DNA from: Kosakonia pseudosacchari
GTDB lineage: Bacteria > Pseudomonadota > Gammaproteobacteria > Enterobacterales > Enterobacteriaceae
DNA: 64,000 nt
Direction: 5' to 3'
Assembly (NCBI RefSeq): GCF_900184035.1
Contig: NZ_FXWP01000027.1
Span: 1 to 64,000, forward strand
A program made the translations under genes and the position numbers. Of this stretch, positions 19,452-28,506 are shown in pieces (positions within the stretch are counted from its first letter, which is position 1; every line of letters starts with the position of its first letter). The notes beneath the pieces are model-generated. The model saw only the letters and a list, made by a program, of their open reading frames with translations, was not told the DNA's origin and ran no database searches.

Positions 19452-19751
19452 ATGGCTGTAACACTGACGAAACCCATCAAACGCGGTAACGATGAAATCA
19501 CCGTTGTGACCATCACCGAGACGATTAAACAGGCTGGCTCACTTCGTGGCCTGCGCCTCGTTGACGTACTCAATTTCGATTTTGACTCCACCTCGACACT
19601 GTTATCCCGCGTTACCTCTCCAGCGCTGACCACGGCGGATATTGCCGCAATGGATACGCAGGATTACGTGGCACTTGCCGAAGAAATCACGCCTTTTTTG
19701 ACGAAAGCGGCGCCATCAGTTCCGGGCGTGGTGGCGACGGCGAACGAATAA
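19452..19751 (+). CDS. E: Tail assembly chaperone gpE (short product)
   Basis: gpE helps load the tape measure protein during tail assembly. The 99-residue frame (P2: 91) is preceded by AGGAG. It contains the slippery heptamer T TTT TTG at 19694-19700 that produces the longer E+E' protein. In long-tailed phages the ratio of the two forms matters for assembly. Confidence 0.9.
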   Translation: MAVTLTKPIKRGNDEITVVTITETIKQAGSLRGLRLVDVLNFDFDSTSTLLSRVTSPALTTADIAAMDTQDYVALAEEITPFLTKAAPSVPGVVATANE

Positions 19752-19918
19752 GGGAAGCTCTCTTTAGCAGCGTTGAGGATCTGATTGCTGATATCGCTGT
19801 CATTTTCCACTGGCCGCCCTCTGTCATGTATGACATGGAACCGCGCGAACTGATGGCATGGCGGCAGCAAGCCGCCATCCGTAGCGGCAACCATGAGGAT
19901 GAAGCCGATGGATCTTAA
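19452..19918 (+). CDS. E': gpE+E' frameshift product (-1 at 19700)
   Basis: Slipping one base back at T TTT TTG (19694-19700) continues from GAC at 19700 in an open frame to the stop at 19916-19918, giving about 155 residues. The extension contains SVEDLIADIAVIFHWPPSVM and MEPRELMAWRQQAA, typical of E' extensions, which follow the same heptamer in P2. The extension overlaps the start of T at 19908. Confidence 0.88.
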
Positions 19919-22862
19919 TATCCGCGTCGCGTTCAGTGCGATCGATAAACTCACCCGCCCGACTAGTGCCGCCAGCAAAGCTGTTGGCGGCCTTACCGAA
20001 TCACTTAAAAAAACACAGGACGCAGTTAAACAGCTCGACAAACAAACGTCAGCGTTTGATAAGCTGCGCGCCCAGGCCAACGATACCGCGCAAAAACTCA
20101 GCCGCACGCAACGGGCTTTCGATGGCCTCAACCAGAAACAGCGGGAAGGGGGCCAGCTTACTGAGGCCCAGGCGGCACAGCTTGAAACACTGCGCGGAAA
20201 AATTTCCCGGCTTAACCAGACCTACAGCCAGCAAACCACCCGGCTACGTGAAGCAACACAGGCTATCCGTCAGCACGGCGTTAACCTGACCGCCGGAAGT
20301 GGCGCGGTGCAAAGCGCCCTGCGCAGAACTGAGCAATATACGCTGGCGCTGGAGCGGGAACGCCAGCAACTGGCCGCGATTACAAAGGCTCAGGCTCAAT
20401 ATTCACGGGCAAAAGAAACCGGCGACAAATTACGGGGCGCAGGGATGGGCATGGCCCTCGGTGCTGCCGCTGCGGGCTATGGCGCAGGGCGCTTTTTATC
20501 AACTCCGATTGGTTTTGATACTGATATGTCACGCGTGATGGCGCTGACACGGATGGATAAAACAGATCCCCGTTTTAAGGGGTTGCGCGATCAGGCCAAA
20601 CAGCTTGGCGCAGACACCGCATTTTCCAGCAGTGACGCCGCACAGGGCCAGGCCTTTCTTGCCATGGCCGGATTCACGCCGGAGGCGATCAAGGCAGCGC
20701 TTCCCGGCGTGCTGGATACCGCCATCGCAGGCGGGGCGCTGAGTGGCGATATTTCCCTTGGGGAAACAGCGGATATTGGTGCCAGTATCCTCAACCAGTT
20801 CCGTCTACAGGCCGGAGATATGGGGCGCGTGGGTGACGTTCTGGCCGGAACATTCACCAGAACGAGCACCAACCTGCGCGATCTCGGCGAAACAATGAAG
20901 TACACCGGCCCGGTGGCCGCCAGCCTTGGTATCAGTCTGGAAGAAGCGGCCGGGATGGCGGGCATGCTGGCTAAAGGCGGTCTACGTGGCAGCGACGCGG
21001 GCACTGCAATGCGCGCATCATTGAGTCGGCTTGCAGCACCGACCGGCGCAGCATCAAAGGCGCTGAAAGAGCTGGGTGTATCTGTCGCCGACAGCACCGG
21101 CAAGATGCGGCCCGTTGAAAGTATCCTCGTCGATTTGTACAAGGCGACCAAAAAATATGGCTCCACTGACCAGGTGAGTTTCTTCAAGGATATCGCCGGA
21201 GAGGAAGCTTTTGTCGGATTGCAGTCGCTGGTTAAATCCGCCGGCAGTGGTGATCTTCAGAAGCTCATCGCCGAATTGAAAAAAGCACAGGGCGAATCGG
21301 CGGGCGTGGCTAAAAAAATGTCGGATAACCTTGGCGGCGATTTGTCCAACCTCAGCAGCGCATGGGAGGGGTTACAGACCGAAATATCCGACACGGTGAA
21401 TGGCCCGCTGCGCAGTCTGATTCAGTGGCTGGATGAGACAATCACGCGTGTCGCCGGACTGGTCAAAGCGAATCCCGAGCTGGCACAGACATTGTTACTC
21501 GTTGGTGGTGGCGCACTGGCGCTGACTGCTGCGCTGGGTGCGGTATCGATTGTCACAGGCATACTGATTGGCCCGCTGGCAAAGTTGCGGCTGGGCTTTA
21601 CCCTCCTGACCGGAGGGAAAGGCATAACAGGCACCGTTGCCGCGCTTCGCACGCTGGGAACCGTTGGCGGCCCGGTGCTTGGCAGAATGAGCGGCTGGGG
21701 CGTGCTACTCGGTTCATTTTCTAAAAATATCGGTGGTGTAACCGGTCTTTTACCGGCGTTGCGCGGCGGGCTGCTCTCAGCATTCCTTTCGCCAGGTGCG
21801 GCGGTTGGCTCACTGGTGAAAGGTATCGGCGGTCTGGCATTACGCCTGACCGGGCTGCCTGCCATCTGGGGGCTGATCACCACGACGGTATCGGCCCTCG
21901 GCGGTGTGCTTTCATTTTTGCTCAGTCCGATAGGGTTGATTGGTGCGGCATTTGTGGCTGCCGGGTTGCTGATCTGGCATTTCTGGGAGCCTATTAAAGC
22001 TTATTTCCTCGGATTTTTTAGTGGAGTCTGGCAGGCACTAACGCCGCTGCGTGATGCTTTTGCATCCCTCATCCCTGTATTTTCAATGATATGGGACGGC
22101 ATCAAACAGGTATGGGACTGGTTTAAAAAACTGCTGTCGCCGATGCAGGCCAGTAAAGAAACCCTGGATCAGTGCACCAGTGCCGGTGAGACGTTTGGGA
22201 AGGTTTTTGGTTTCGCGTTGCAGGCGCTGCTGGCGCCGCTGACCCTTTTGATGGAGGGGGTAGGGTGGGTTCTGCAAAAGCTTGGGTTGATCCCGGCAGG
22301 GCTTGATGAAGCGAAGCGAAAAGCGGAGAGCCTGACGCCCAAAGCGCCGGTTATGTACGAGTGGGATCCCCAGCAGAAAAAGATGATTCCCAAAAGCTGG
22401 AACTGGTCTCCCGATGCCCCGGCGAAAACGCCTCCGCCGGTTACCACTCCGCCTGTCATCCCCGAATCCGGAACAGCGCGGCGTCTCAAGGAAATATCAG
22501 ATAACACCAAAACCACGGCGGATAACACGACGAAGATAGGCCCTGGCGATATCGTTTTCAAAAATTTGCCGCAGGCGCTGGCATTACGTGGCGCATACCA
22601 GGAGGCGCGGGTGATCACTCAGCCTGTGCCGGGTGTTGCTGCATCGGCGGCTGGCGGGATGCTGTCCGTCCCGGCTGCCACACAAAGGGCCGTAGCTGCG
22701 CCGGTCGCAGCACCTTCCGCTGCGCCTGTTTTTCAGATCAATTTCAACGACGTGGGAAGTAAGTCAGTGCCGGAGCTTGAAAAAATGGTACGCGATGCCG
22801 TCCGGGATGCGCTGGCCACCACCAACAAAACTAACCGTGGTTCGTTCCGCGACCGCGATTAA
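19908..22862 (+). CDS. T: Tail tape measure protein gpT
   Basis: gpT sets tail length and is ejected through the tube. The protein is 984 residues from ATG 19908 (P2: 815), suggesting a slightly longer tail. The N-terminal 200 residues are coiled coil (SLKKTQDAVKQLDKQTSAFD and following). The phage tail tape measure domain lies at about 200-450. Hydrophobic segments at about 520-720 are rich in Gly, Ala and Leu, and the C-terminal part is Pro/Ala-rich. The start chosen overlaps the E' stop. An in-frame ATG 15 bases earlier is possible. Confidence 0.92.
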   Translation: MDLNIRVAFSAIDKLTRPTSAASKAVGGLTESLKKTQDAVKQLDKQTSAFDKLRAQANDTAQKLSRTQRAFDGLNQKQREGGQLTEAQAAQLETLRGKISRLNQTYSQQTTRLREATQAIRQHGVNLTAGSGAVQSALRRTEQYTLALERERQQLAAITKAQAQYSRAKETGDKLRGAGMGMALGAAAAGYGAGRFLSTPIGFDTDMSRVMALTRMDKTDPRFKGLRDQAKQLGADTAFSSSDAAQGQAFLAMAGFTPEAIKAALPGVLDTAIAGGALSGDISLGETADIGASILNQFRLQAGDMGRVGDVLAGTFTRTSTNLRDLGETMKYTGPVAASLGISLEEAAGMAGMLAKGGLRGSDAGTAMRASLSRLAAPTGAASKALKELGVSVADSTGKMRPVESILVDLYKATKKYGSTDQVSFFKDIAGEEAFVGLQSLVKSAGSGDLQKLIAELKKAQGESAGVAKKMSDNLGGDLSNLSSAWEGLQTEISDTVNGPLRSLIQWLDETITRVAGLVKANPELAQTLLLVGGGALALTAALGAVSIVTGILIGPLAKLRLGFTLLTGGKGITGTVAALRTLGTVGGPVLGRMSGWGVLLGSFSKNIGGVTGLLPALRGGLLSAFLSPGAAVGSLVKGIGGLALRLTGLPAIWGLITTTVSALGGVLSFLLSPIGLIGAAFVAAGLLIWHFWEPIKAYFLGFFSGVWQALTPLRDAFASLIPVFSMIWDGIKQVWDWFKKLLSPMQASKETLDQCTSAGETFGKVFGFALQALLAPLTLLMEGVGWVLQKLGLIPAGLDEAKRKAESLTPKAPVMYEWDPQQKKMIPKSWNWSPDAPAKTPPPVTTPPVIPESGTARRLKEISDNTKTTADNTTKIGPGDIVFKNLPQALALRGAYQEARVITQPVPGVAASAAGGMLSVPAATQRAVAAPVAAPSAAPVFQINFNDVGSKSVPELEKMVRDAVRDALATTNKTNRGSFRDRD

Positions 22863-22873
22863 GGAGTGTTTTT

Positions 22874-23362
22874 ATGATGATGGTCTTTGGGATGTTCGTT
22901 TTTATGCTGCGTACCACACCCTATCAGCAATTGCGCCACTCGCAGGAGTGGCGACACGTCAAAAACGAAAGGGTTAATCAGTCTGCCAGTTGGCAATACA
23001 TTGGTGCGGGTGACGATACGGTGACGCTGGAGGGGGTGCTTTACCCGGAAATAACCGGCGGTAATCTGTCCCTTTCCGCACTTGAAACGATAGGTTTTGC
23101 TGGTCGACCCTGGCCGCTGATTGAGGGGGATGGACGGATCTACGGGATGTATGTAATGACGCGCCTGGAGCGGGGCAAATCTGAGTTTGACCAGTACGGC
23201 AATCCAAAAAAAATCGAATTTACCCTCAGCCTTAGCCGTGTAGATACTGATTTCAGGGAGAAATTGCAGAGCGCATCTGTCAGTGATGCGCTGGCCGAGT
23301 TAAAAACCAGCGCAAATAACGCGATAAATCAGGTCAGCAATTCACTCAAAAGCCTGTTTTAA
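22874..23362 (+). CDS. U: Tail protein gpU (tail terminator)
   Basis: gpU caps the tail end of the P2 family. The 162-residue product (P2: 159) has MMVFGMFVFMLRTTPYQQL, HVKNERVNQSASWQYIG and GYFEVTRLERG-like sequence (seen as YGMYVMTRLERGKSEFD). AAGGAG precedes the start. It is the last gene of the rightward tail block and faces the leftward tail fibre genes. Confidence 0.92.
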   Translation: MMMVFGMFVFMLRTTPYQQLRHSQEWRHVKNERVNQSASWQYIGAGDDTVTLEGVLYPEITGGNLSLSALETIGFAGRPWPLIEGDGRIYGMYVMTRLERGKSEFDQYGNPKKIEFTLSLSRVDTDFREKLQSASVSDALAELKTSANNAINQVSNSLKSLF

Positions 23363-23534
23363 TAATCGTCTTGTGAAGGGTATTTCTTATAAGGTGTTGA
23401 TGAACCTACATTGAAAATGATTGCTACACGTTTATGTGTTTCACCTGCCTCTATCAACCTGCAAGCTTGCCTGGCTGAGTGGAAAAAATACAGGGTGCTG
23501 CTGATGCGCGTGGATACGGCAGCACCACAGTGGC
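23363..23534. other. Converging junction between U and the tail fibre assembly gene
   Basis: The 172 bp hold no gene. An 8-bp inverted repeat (GGTGCTGC at 23494-23501, GCAGCACC at 23519-23526) could end transcripts but has no T run. In P2 the Z/fun gene lies between G and FI. Here the position is empty and marks one edge of the reversed FI-U block. Confidence 0.5.
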
Positions 23535-24128
23535 CTACACCGCGAGAGCAGGCCAGCTAACATCCGGCGCAGTAGCCGTGTCTACGGCGTTCACGGCATC
23601 GATGTAATCCAGCATGGCATTCAGTTTTGTCGTTTCCGCCCCAGTCAGCATTCTGCCAGCCTGCAATTTCAACTGGATAACGCTGATTGATTGCATCGCA
23701 CTATCGATAAGTTGTTGCTGATAGCTCACGGCAACAGACACCGCAGCAGCGTGCTGCGCTGCAAAATCTGTTACCCATTTATCACCATCCCACTTATCAA
23801 ACGGTGATGTCGGTGCAGAAGTGGTAAAGCTGTTTCTAATGGCGCCGATATAATCAATTGTTACAGGCGTGCGGTCTTGCACTGAATACACTGTTTCACC
23901 GCGATGATCCTCTTTTTGTTCCCATTCCACACCGTTAAATACCGATACATACCCTTCTTTTGCCACTTCAGGTTCTGTTTCTGTTGAATAAGCTGGTAAA
24001 CCGATGCCTATGGGCAAATATTCGACATTTGACCCGGTATACTCCCCGGTTTGTGCAGAGAAGTTGTAAACCACAATGTTTCCCACAACAGTGGCTATTT
24101 TGTTTTTATCCAGTACTGCTGAAGTCAT
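23535..24128 (-). CDS. G: Tail fibre assembly protein (gpG-like)
   Basis: This 197-residue protein resembles the caudovirus tail fibre assembly chaperones that fold or attach the adjacent fibre. The C-terminal half carries the usual WDGDKWVTD and QLKLQAGRMLTGAETTKLNA region. Its start overlaps the fibre stop, as in P2 H-G. Host range is set by the fibre-chaperone pair. Confidence 0.85.
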   Translation of the reverse strand: MTSAVLDKNKIATVVGNIVVYNFSAQTGEYTGSNVEYLPIGIGLPAYSTETEPEVAKEGYVSVFNGVEWEQKEDHRGETVYSVQDRTPVTIDYIGAIRNSFTTSAPTSPFDKWDGDKWVTDFAAQHAAAVSVAVSYQQQLIDSAMQSISVIQLKLQAGRMLTGAETTKLNAMLDYIDAVNAVDTATAPDVSWPALAV

Positions 24129-25435
24129 TATGCAGCCCTCACAATGTAGTTAAAGGCGATGTTAACGGGACGGGTTTCTGTTGCGGTTCGTACAACGTTA
24201 GATGCATTAAAGTTAAGGGTGTTAGATCGTGTATTGGCATTCACGTTTGAAGCGCTAAAGGTGCTTTCTGTCAACGCTCCCGTTGTAAATGCCCCGGATG
24301 CATTAAATGCAATACCTTGTGTAAGTGATGTTCCGGAAAGGTTCGCTGTCCCCGTTATGTTTTGTAGAGCATCAGTTTGAGTGCTGAGCAATGTACGTCC
24401 TGTATCAATGTTTTTCCCGTCATCCCAGCCACGAATAAATTGCCCGCGCATATCCGGTAAAACAAGACCCGGATATACAAGTGCAAGTTTCGGATATTGT
24501 GCGGCGGTAAAAGCTGCGCCATTGCATTTAATCCAGCCTGCTGGCGCTGTAGATGTAGGCCATGGAATTGGCGTTCCAACCGGAAGAGCTGAGCCTTCTC
24601 CCAAACCAAGGTATTCGAGAAGAGCCGCGACAGATTTCCCGGATAACGCCGTGAGCGTGTTATCAAGTGGTTGCTTTCCCGCCAGGGCATTTGTCACGGT
24701 AGTAGCAAAGTTCGGATTGTTACCCAACGCTGTTGCCAGTTCGGCAAGCGTATCGAGTGTCGCTGGTGCTCCATTAACCAGTGCGGCGATGGCCGCTTTA
24801 ACAAATGCCGTGGTCGCCAGTTGTGTATCGTTTGCTGTCTGTGCTGCCGTGGGCGCTTTGGGGGTTCCGGTAAAGGTCGGGCTGGCAATCGGCGCATACT
24901 GCGTGTGCGGGTTGCTGGCTGCAATATGCTGGCTCAGCAGGTTATCCGCATAAGCTTTCACCTCGATCACCTTGTTATCGACGTATTGCCGTGTTGCCAG
25001 CACCACGGCAGGATCAATCTTCAGCGTGACTGCGGACGTGGATGACACGATCAGCACCATGCGAATGGTTTGCGTGCGTCCGCTACCCTCCTGCAACAGC
25101 GGCTTATAGGTTTCCGGGCAGTTAGCCACGGCAACCAGCACGCCGCTGTCGTCATACAGGCCGATTTCACGGATCCAGTATCCGCCCTCGTTTTCCGGTA
25201 TCACCTGCTCAGCGATAATCTGGCTGCTGTTGTTGGGGTCAATCGACAGCATATTCAGTGCCGCGATGCGTTTCTGGTTAATCAGCGCAGTCTGCGCCGG
25301 GTCAGGAGTTGGCAATACCCCATTGGCATCGCCAACTGCCATCTGCGTGATATTGAGTGTCGTACCGAGCGCCGCCGCATTCGCCAGCCGCGCGGCGCCC
25401 TGATTGGTCAGAATGGCAAAATATTTCGCTGTCAT
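24128..25435 (-). CDS. H: Tail fibre protein (gpH-like)
   Basis: The receptor-binding tail fibre, 435 residues, shorter than P2 gpH (669). Residues 1-160 match the conserved base-attachment part of P2-type fibres (AKYFAILTNQGAARLANAAALG, VIPENEGGYWIREIGLYDDS). A middle Ala/Thr-rich repeat-like shaft follows (SPTFTGTPKAPTAAQTANDT). The C-terminus contains a collar-like segment (GTPIPWPTSTAPAGWIKCNG, LPDMRGQFIRGWDDGKNIDT) and ends in AFNYIVRAA. It couples by a 4-base overlap to I. Confidence 0.9.
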   Translation of the reverse strand: MTAKYFAILTNQGAARLANAAALGTTLNITQMAVGDANGVLPTPDPAQTALINQKRIAALNMLSIDPNNSSQIIAEQVIPENEGGYWIREIGLYDDSGVLVAVANCPETYKPLLQEGSGRTQTIRMVLIVSSTSAVTLKIDPAVVLATRQYVDNKVIEVKAYADNLLSQHIAASNPHTQYAPIASPTFTGTPKAPTAAQTANDTQLATTAFVKAAIAALVNGAPATLDTLAELATALGNNPNFATTVTNALAGKQPLDNTLTALSGKSVAALLEYLGLGEGSALPVGTPIPWPTSTAPAGWIKCNGAAFTAAQYPKLALVYPGLVLPDMRGQFIRGWDDGKNIDTGRTLLSTQTDALQNITGTANLSGTSLTQGIAFNASGAFTTGALTESTFSASNVNANTRSNTLNFNASNVVRTATETRPVNIAFNYIVRAA

Positions 25436-26040
25436 GCGTTAACTCTCGTGTTCTCTATCAAATGTATGGCCGAAGCCGGGTAGTAATCACCGCCAACGGC
25501 GATCTCTTCCGGCAGGTAGGGGTAAACCGTCACCGCTGCGCCATCAAACGTGGCGGCGCCAACGTATAATTCACCGGCGCTCTGAAGCTGGATCGACAGC
25601 CCGATCAGATGCCTGCTCAGAGGCTTCGCATCCTGAATCAGCCGCTCAAGCTCCTGATACGTTTCCTCAGTGATGCCCTGTTCCTGCACGCCGATATCCA
25701 GCCGGAAAGTGCCCGGCTCTTCGCCGGTCTGCCACCATTCAGTTACCCGAATCAGAAAGCCGAACGGCTCCACAACGCGGCGCAATGCATGGATGGTTCC
25801 CTTCTGACGGTGAACCATAAAAGCGGCCCTGATGACGGCACGCTTTGTCTGTTCCGACCAGTTTTTGTCCCAGCGATCAACTGACAACGCCCAGGCGAGG
25901 TAGGGAAGGAATATCACGGGGCACTCATCCGGATCCCAGAGCTTGTGAAGTTCGACGGGGATAGCGTTAATCCTCGCCGTGGCGGTTTCGGTGCGGCGCA
26001 AAAACTGACTGGCGGTGGGTGGCAGCAAGCTGTTACTCAT
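25432..26040 (-). CDS. I: Baseplate protein gpI
   Basis: A 202-residue tail/baseplate protein (P2: 176) that links the baseplate to the fibres. Typical sequence is ELHKLWDPDECPVIFLPYLA and WALSVDRWDKNW near the N-terminus. It overlaps the end of J by 8 bases and the start of H by 4, within the V-W-J-I-H-G operon. Confidence 0.92.
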   Translation of the reverse strand: MSNSLLPPTASQFLRRTETATARINAIPVELHKLWDPDECPVIFLPYLAWALSVDRWDKNWSEQTKRAVIRAAFMVHRQKGTIHALRRVVEPFGFLIRVTEWWQTGEEPGTFRLDIGVQEQGITEETYQELERLIQDAKPLSRHLIGLSIQLQSAGELYVGAATFDGAAVTVYPYLPEEIAVGGDYYPASAIHLIENTRVNA

Positions 26041-26929
26041 TGGTGCCTCCCTGGCTGATAGTGGTGCTTACGCACACCGCTGATTGCGTGTCATCGATCA
26101 CGATATCTGCGGCAGGGGTTGTCAGTTCAACACGCTGCACACCCTGGACATGTAACGCGGCCATCACTGCACTACGCGCAACATCCCGCCCGATTTTCCC
26201 CTGGGCTGCCAGCCATGCTGTCAGTGAGTCCTGCGCGGCTGTCAGAATGGGTTCGGATTCCGGCCCCGGATAGAGATAAAGCGTGGCGTCAATCTCATAG
26301 GTGACGATCTCCGCACTTTGTACCGTAAGGCGATCACCCACCGGGCGACGGTCTTTTGCGGACAGTGCCGCATTCACGACAGCCAGCAACTCCGGTGAAG
26401 CCGTGCCATCACCTTCAGTTGATAACACCGACACCACAACCACGGCAGGAGAGGGGCTGACCGCTTTTGCATCAGCCACTTTGCCGCTGGCGCTTCTGGC
26501 GTAGTACTCGTAAGCGCCGGTTGGCCCGGCCACGCTCAGACCTTCAAACGCGGTTTGCGCGCGCAGGCGCAGGGCCGTATCGCTCTCCATTACGGCATCG
26601 CTCGTGTCTGTCTCGGGTGTGATTTCAAGCCTGGCGGTGTTGAGGTTGGCGGCCAGATTATCCAGATCGGTGGAGGCGGCGTGACTCAGCATGCAGGCGG
26701 CAGCACCCTCGTTTATCTGCTGGCGTAGCATCATCTCCCGGTATGCCACGACCTGCGCAATGACATTCAGTGGTTCAGATTCGAATCCCAGCGCAGCGGT
26801 TATTGCCGACTGCTGGTCTGCCGGGAACGCGGCGATAATGACGGCTTTTACATCCAGTAAAATCCCTTCAAAATCCAGCGTTTCGATAATTTGCGGCTGC
26901 GGCAGCTGCGATAAATCAACCGTTGCCAT
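26033..26929 (-). CDS. J: Baseplate wedge protein gpJ
   Basis: gpJ builds the outer edge of the baseplate. The 298-residue product (P2: 302) starts ATVDLSQLPQPQIIETLDFE and contains EYYARSASGKVADAKAVSPS, characteristic of the gpJ/gp47 family. It overlaps W by 14 bases. Confidence 0.94.
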   Translation of the reverse strand: MATVDLSQLPQPQIIETLDFEGILLDVKAVIIAAFPADQQSAITAALGFESEPLNVIAQVVAYREMMLRQQINEGAAACMLSHAASTDLDNLAANLNTARLEITPETDTSDAVMESDTALRLRAQTAFEGLSVAGPTGAYEYYARSASGKVADAKAVSPSPAVVVVSVLSTEGDGTASPELLAVVNAALSAKDRRPVGDRLTVQSAEIVTYEIDATLYLYPGPESEPILTAAQDSLTAWLAAQGKIGRDVARSAVMAALHVQGVQRVELTTPAADIVIDDTQSAVCVSTTISQGGTNE

Positions 26930-27284
26930 GACTGTCGCCCCTGAGTGTGATGGTGGTGGCCTGCTGTTCCATGGTTTCCGTCAGCATGCCTGACATATTC
27001 GCTGTTACCGCGCCGCTCGCAGAGAAAGCCACGTCCACGGTGCTCAGCGCTATGCGTGGCTCCCACGTTGCCAGCGCGATGACGATCGCGCTCATCAGCT
27101 GCATGCGGGTAACGTTGTTCTGTGGGTTATCGATAAGATCCTGAACCAGCGAGCCATAGTTACGGCGCATCAGCCTGGAGCCAATCGGGGTGCGGAGGAT
27201 ATCGCTTACCGACTGCCAGACATGATCGGCATCCGTAAGCGTTCCCGTCCCGTCCGGGTTCATACCCGTATAGCGCGCTGTCAT
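26916..27284 (-). CDS. W: Baseplate wedge protein gpW
   Basis: A 122-residue member of the gpW/gp25 lysozyme-fold baseplate family (P2: 115). It has HVWQSVSDILRTPIGSRLMR followed by NYGSLVQDLIDNP, the family signature. I choose ATG 27284, which overlaps the stop of V as ATGA, over the longer frame from 27449 that lies inside V. Confidence 0.93.
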   Translation of the reverse strand: MTARYTGMNPDGTGTLTDADHVWQSVSDILRTPIGSRLMRRNYGSLVQDLIDNPQNNVTRMQLMSAIVIALATWEPRIALSTVDVAFSASGAVTANMSGMLTETMEQQATTITLRGDSHGNG

Positions 27285-27865
27285 TGCGTGCCCTCCGTCC
27301 AGCTCCCGCCCCGCTGCACACTGCCGTGCTGATGGTTGTCCACCTGCACGCCGTTTGACGTAAACGTTCCGTTGCCGTGAGTGAAATTCCCCTCCAGATT
27401 GCCTCCCTCCGAGACGGTGAACGTCCGGGTTTTCAGCAGGCTGGTACATTCAACAACCGGCGTATCCAGAGTGACGCTGACAGCCGCCTCCAGTCTGGCG
27501 GTTTTGATTCCGGAGACGGTCAGCGCCCCGGCGCTGGCGTCGTAATGAAACCGTGCGCCGTCCGGTGCGGTCATGACCATCTCGGTTGCCGATGCACCCG
27601 GAGCCGGGTTGTCGTTACTGTACAGGCTCCCGCCAATAATGGCGGTTTCGGGGTTTCCGCCCATACACAACAGCCAGACCTGTTCACCCACAGCAGGGGG
27701 AAGCCATACACTGAATGCGCCCGCGCGCTGTGCATTCCAGCGAAGCCAGGTGGTGGTAAGTCCTCCGCTTTCCACGCGTACGCGCCACCGGCTCTCATCG
27801 ATCTCAGTTACCGTGCCGGTGCGGACAACGTTTTCCAGCAGACGGATCAACTCGGCGGTGTCCAC
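27281..27865 (-). CDS. V: Baseplate spike protein gpV
   Basis: gpV is the trimeric membrane-piercing spike at the tail tip. The 194-residue protein (P2: 211) has an N-terminal OB-fold (DESRWRVRVESGGLTTTWLRW), a beta-helical middle, and the C-terminal VDNHQHGSVQ. HQH matches the HxH set that binds iron at the P2 spike apex. It is the first gene of the baseplate-fibre operon but overlaps S by one base, so a separate promoter would have to lie within S. Confidence 0.93.
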   Translation of the reverse strand: MDTAELIRLLENVVRTGTVTEIDESRWRVRVESGGLTTTWLRWNAQRAGAFSVWLPPAVGEQVWLLCMGGNPETAIIGGSLYSNDNPAPGASATEMVMTAPDGARFHYDASAGALTVSGIKTARLEAAVSVTLDTPVVECTSLLKTRTFTVSEGGNLEGNFTHGNGTFTSNGVQVDNHQHGSVQRGGSWTEGTQ

Positions 27866-28506
27866 TATTGCACCCCCAGCGAATCAATGACCTGACGGGC
27901 GATCGCCATGCGGTCAGCTTTGCTCAGCCCCAGCAACTGGCGGCGTGGATAGGTTGCCACCGCGCCGCTTTTGTTCACTTTGTCGCGCAGGCCGTACTGA
28001 TGCACACGGGCAATCCTTGCGGCCACCCCGGAAAAACCAACACTCGCGCCGTCAGTGTCAGCGCGCGCTTTCAGAAACCGTGCCGTTCGCAGACGGCGAA
28101 ACATCGGATCGGGCTTCGTGGTATCACGGCGAACCTCCGTAAAACTGACATCGAGATAGCGCTCAATGTCTGCCCGATAGAAAGTACGCACCGCGCCGCG
28201 ATCTTCATCAAACCCCGTCAGCATACGGCCACGACTTCCCCGGCTGGCCTGCCAGTTTTTCAGGCGCCGGGTTTCCCCGTTCCAGATAAAACTGATGCCA
28301 GCCTGTGAGCGCAGAACGCGTCGGCGGCGCTTCTCAAATTTGCTACCGTCCGGGGCTTCCTGCCGCCCGATGCGCTGGCTCTGACTGCGGCGAAGGGTGG
28401 TGGCAATACTTCTGGCTGTACGCAACCGGCCCGCCGGAGCCATCCCGGCCAGGATGGTGGTAAACACATCATCAAGCTGCTGAAACAGCGCGGTATCATC
28501 ACTCAT
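27865..28506 (-). CDS. S: Tail completion protein gpS
   Basis: A 213-residue protein of the phage virion morphogenesis family, needed to finish tails and join them to heads. It has a basic N-terminal half (SIATTLRRSQSQRIGRQEAP, GSKFEKRRRR) and FSGVAARIARVHQYGLRDKV near the C-terminus. It is longer than P2 gpS (150), mostly through a middle insert. It overlaps R by 4 bases. Confidence 0.88.
   Translation of the reverse strand: MSDDTALFQQLDDVFTTILAGMAPAGRLRTARSIATTLRRSQSQRIGRQEAPDGSKFEKRRRRVLRSQAGISFIWNGETRRLKNWQASRGSRGRMLTGFDEDRGAVRTFYRADIERYLDVSFTEVRRDTTKPDPMFRRLRTARFLKARADTDGASVGFSGVAARIARVHQYGLRDKVNKSGAVATYPRRQLLGLSKADRMAIARQVIDSLGVQ

Noticed and set aside
23363-25435. Invertible tail fibre segment
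   Set aside because: No gin/cin-type invertase gene, no second fibre tail and no paired crossover sites are seen.
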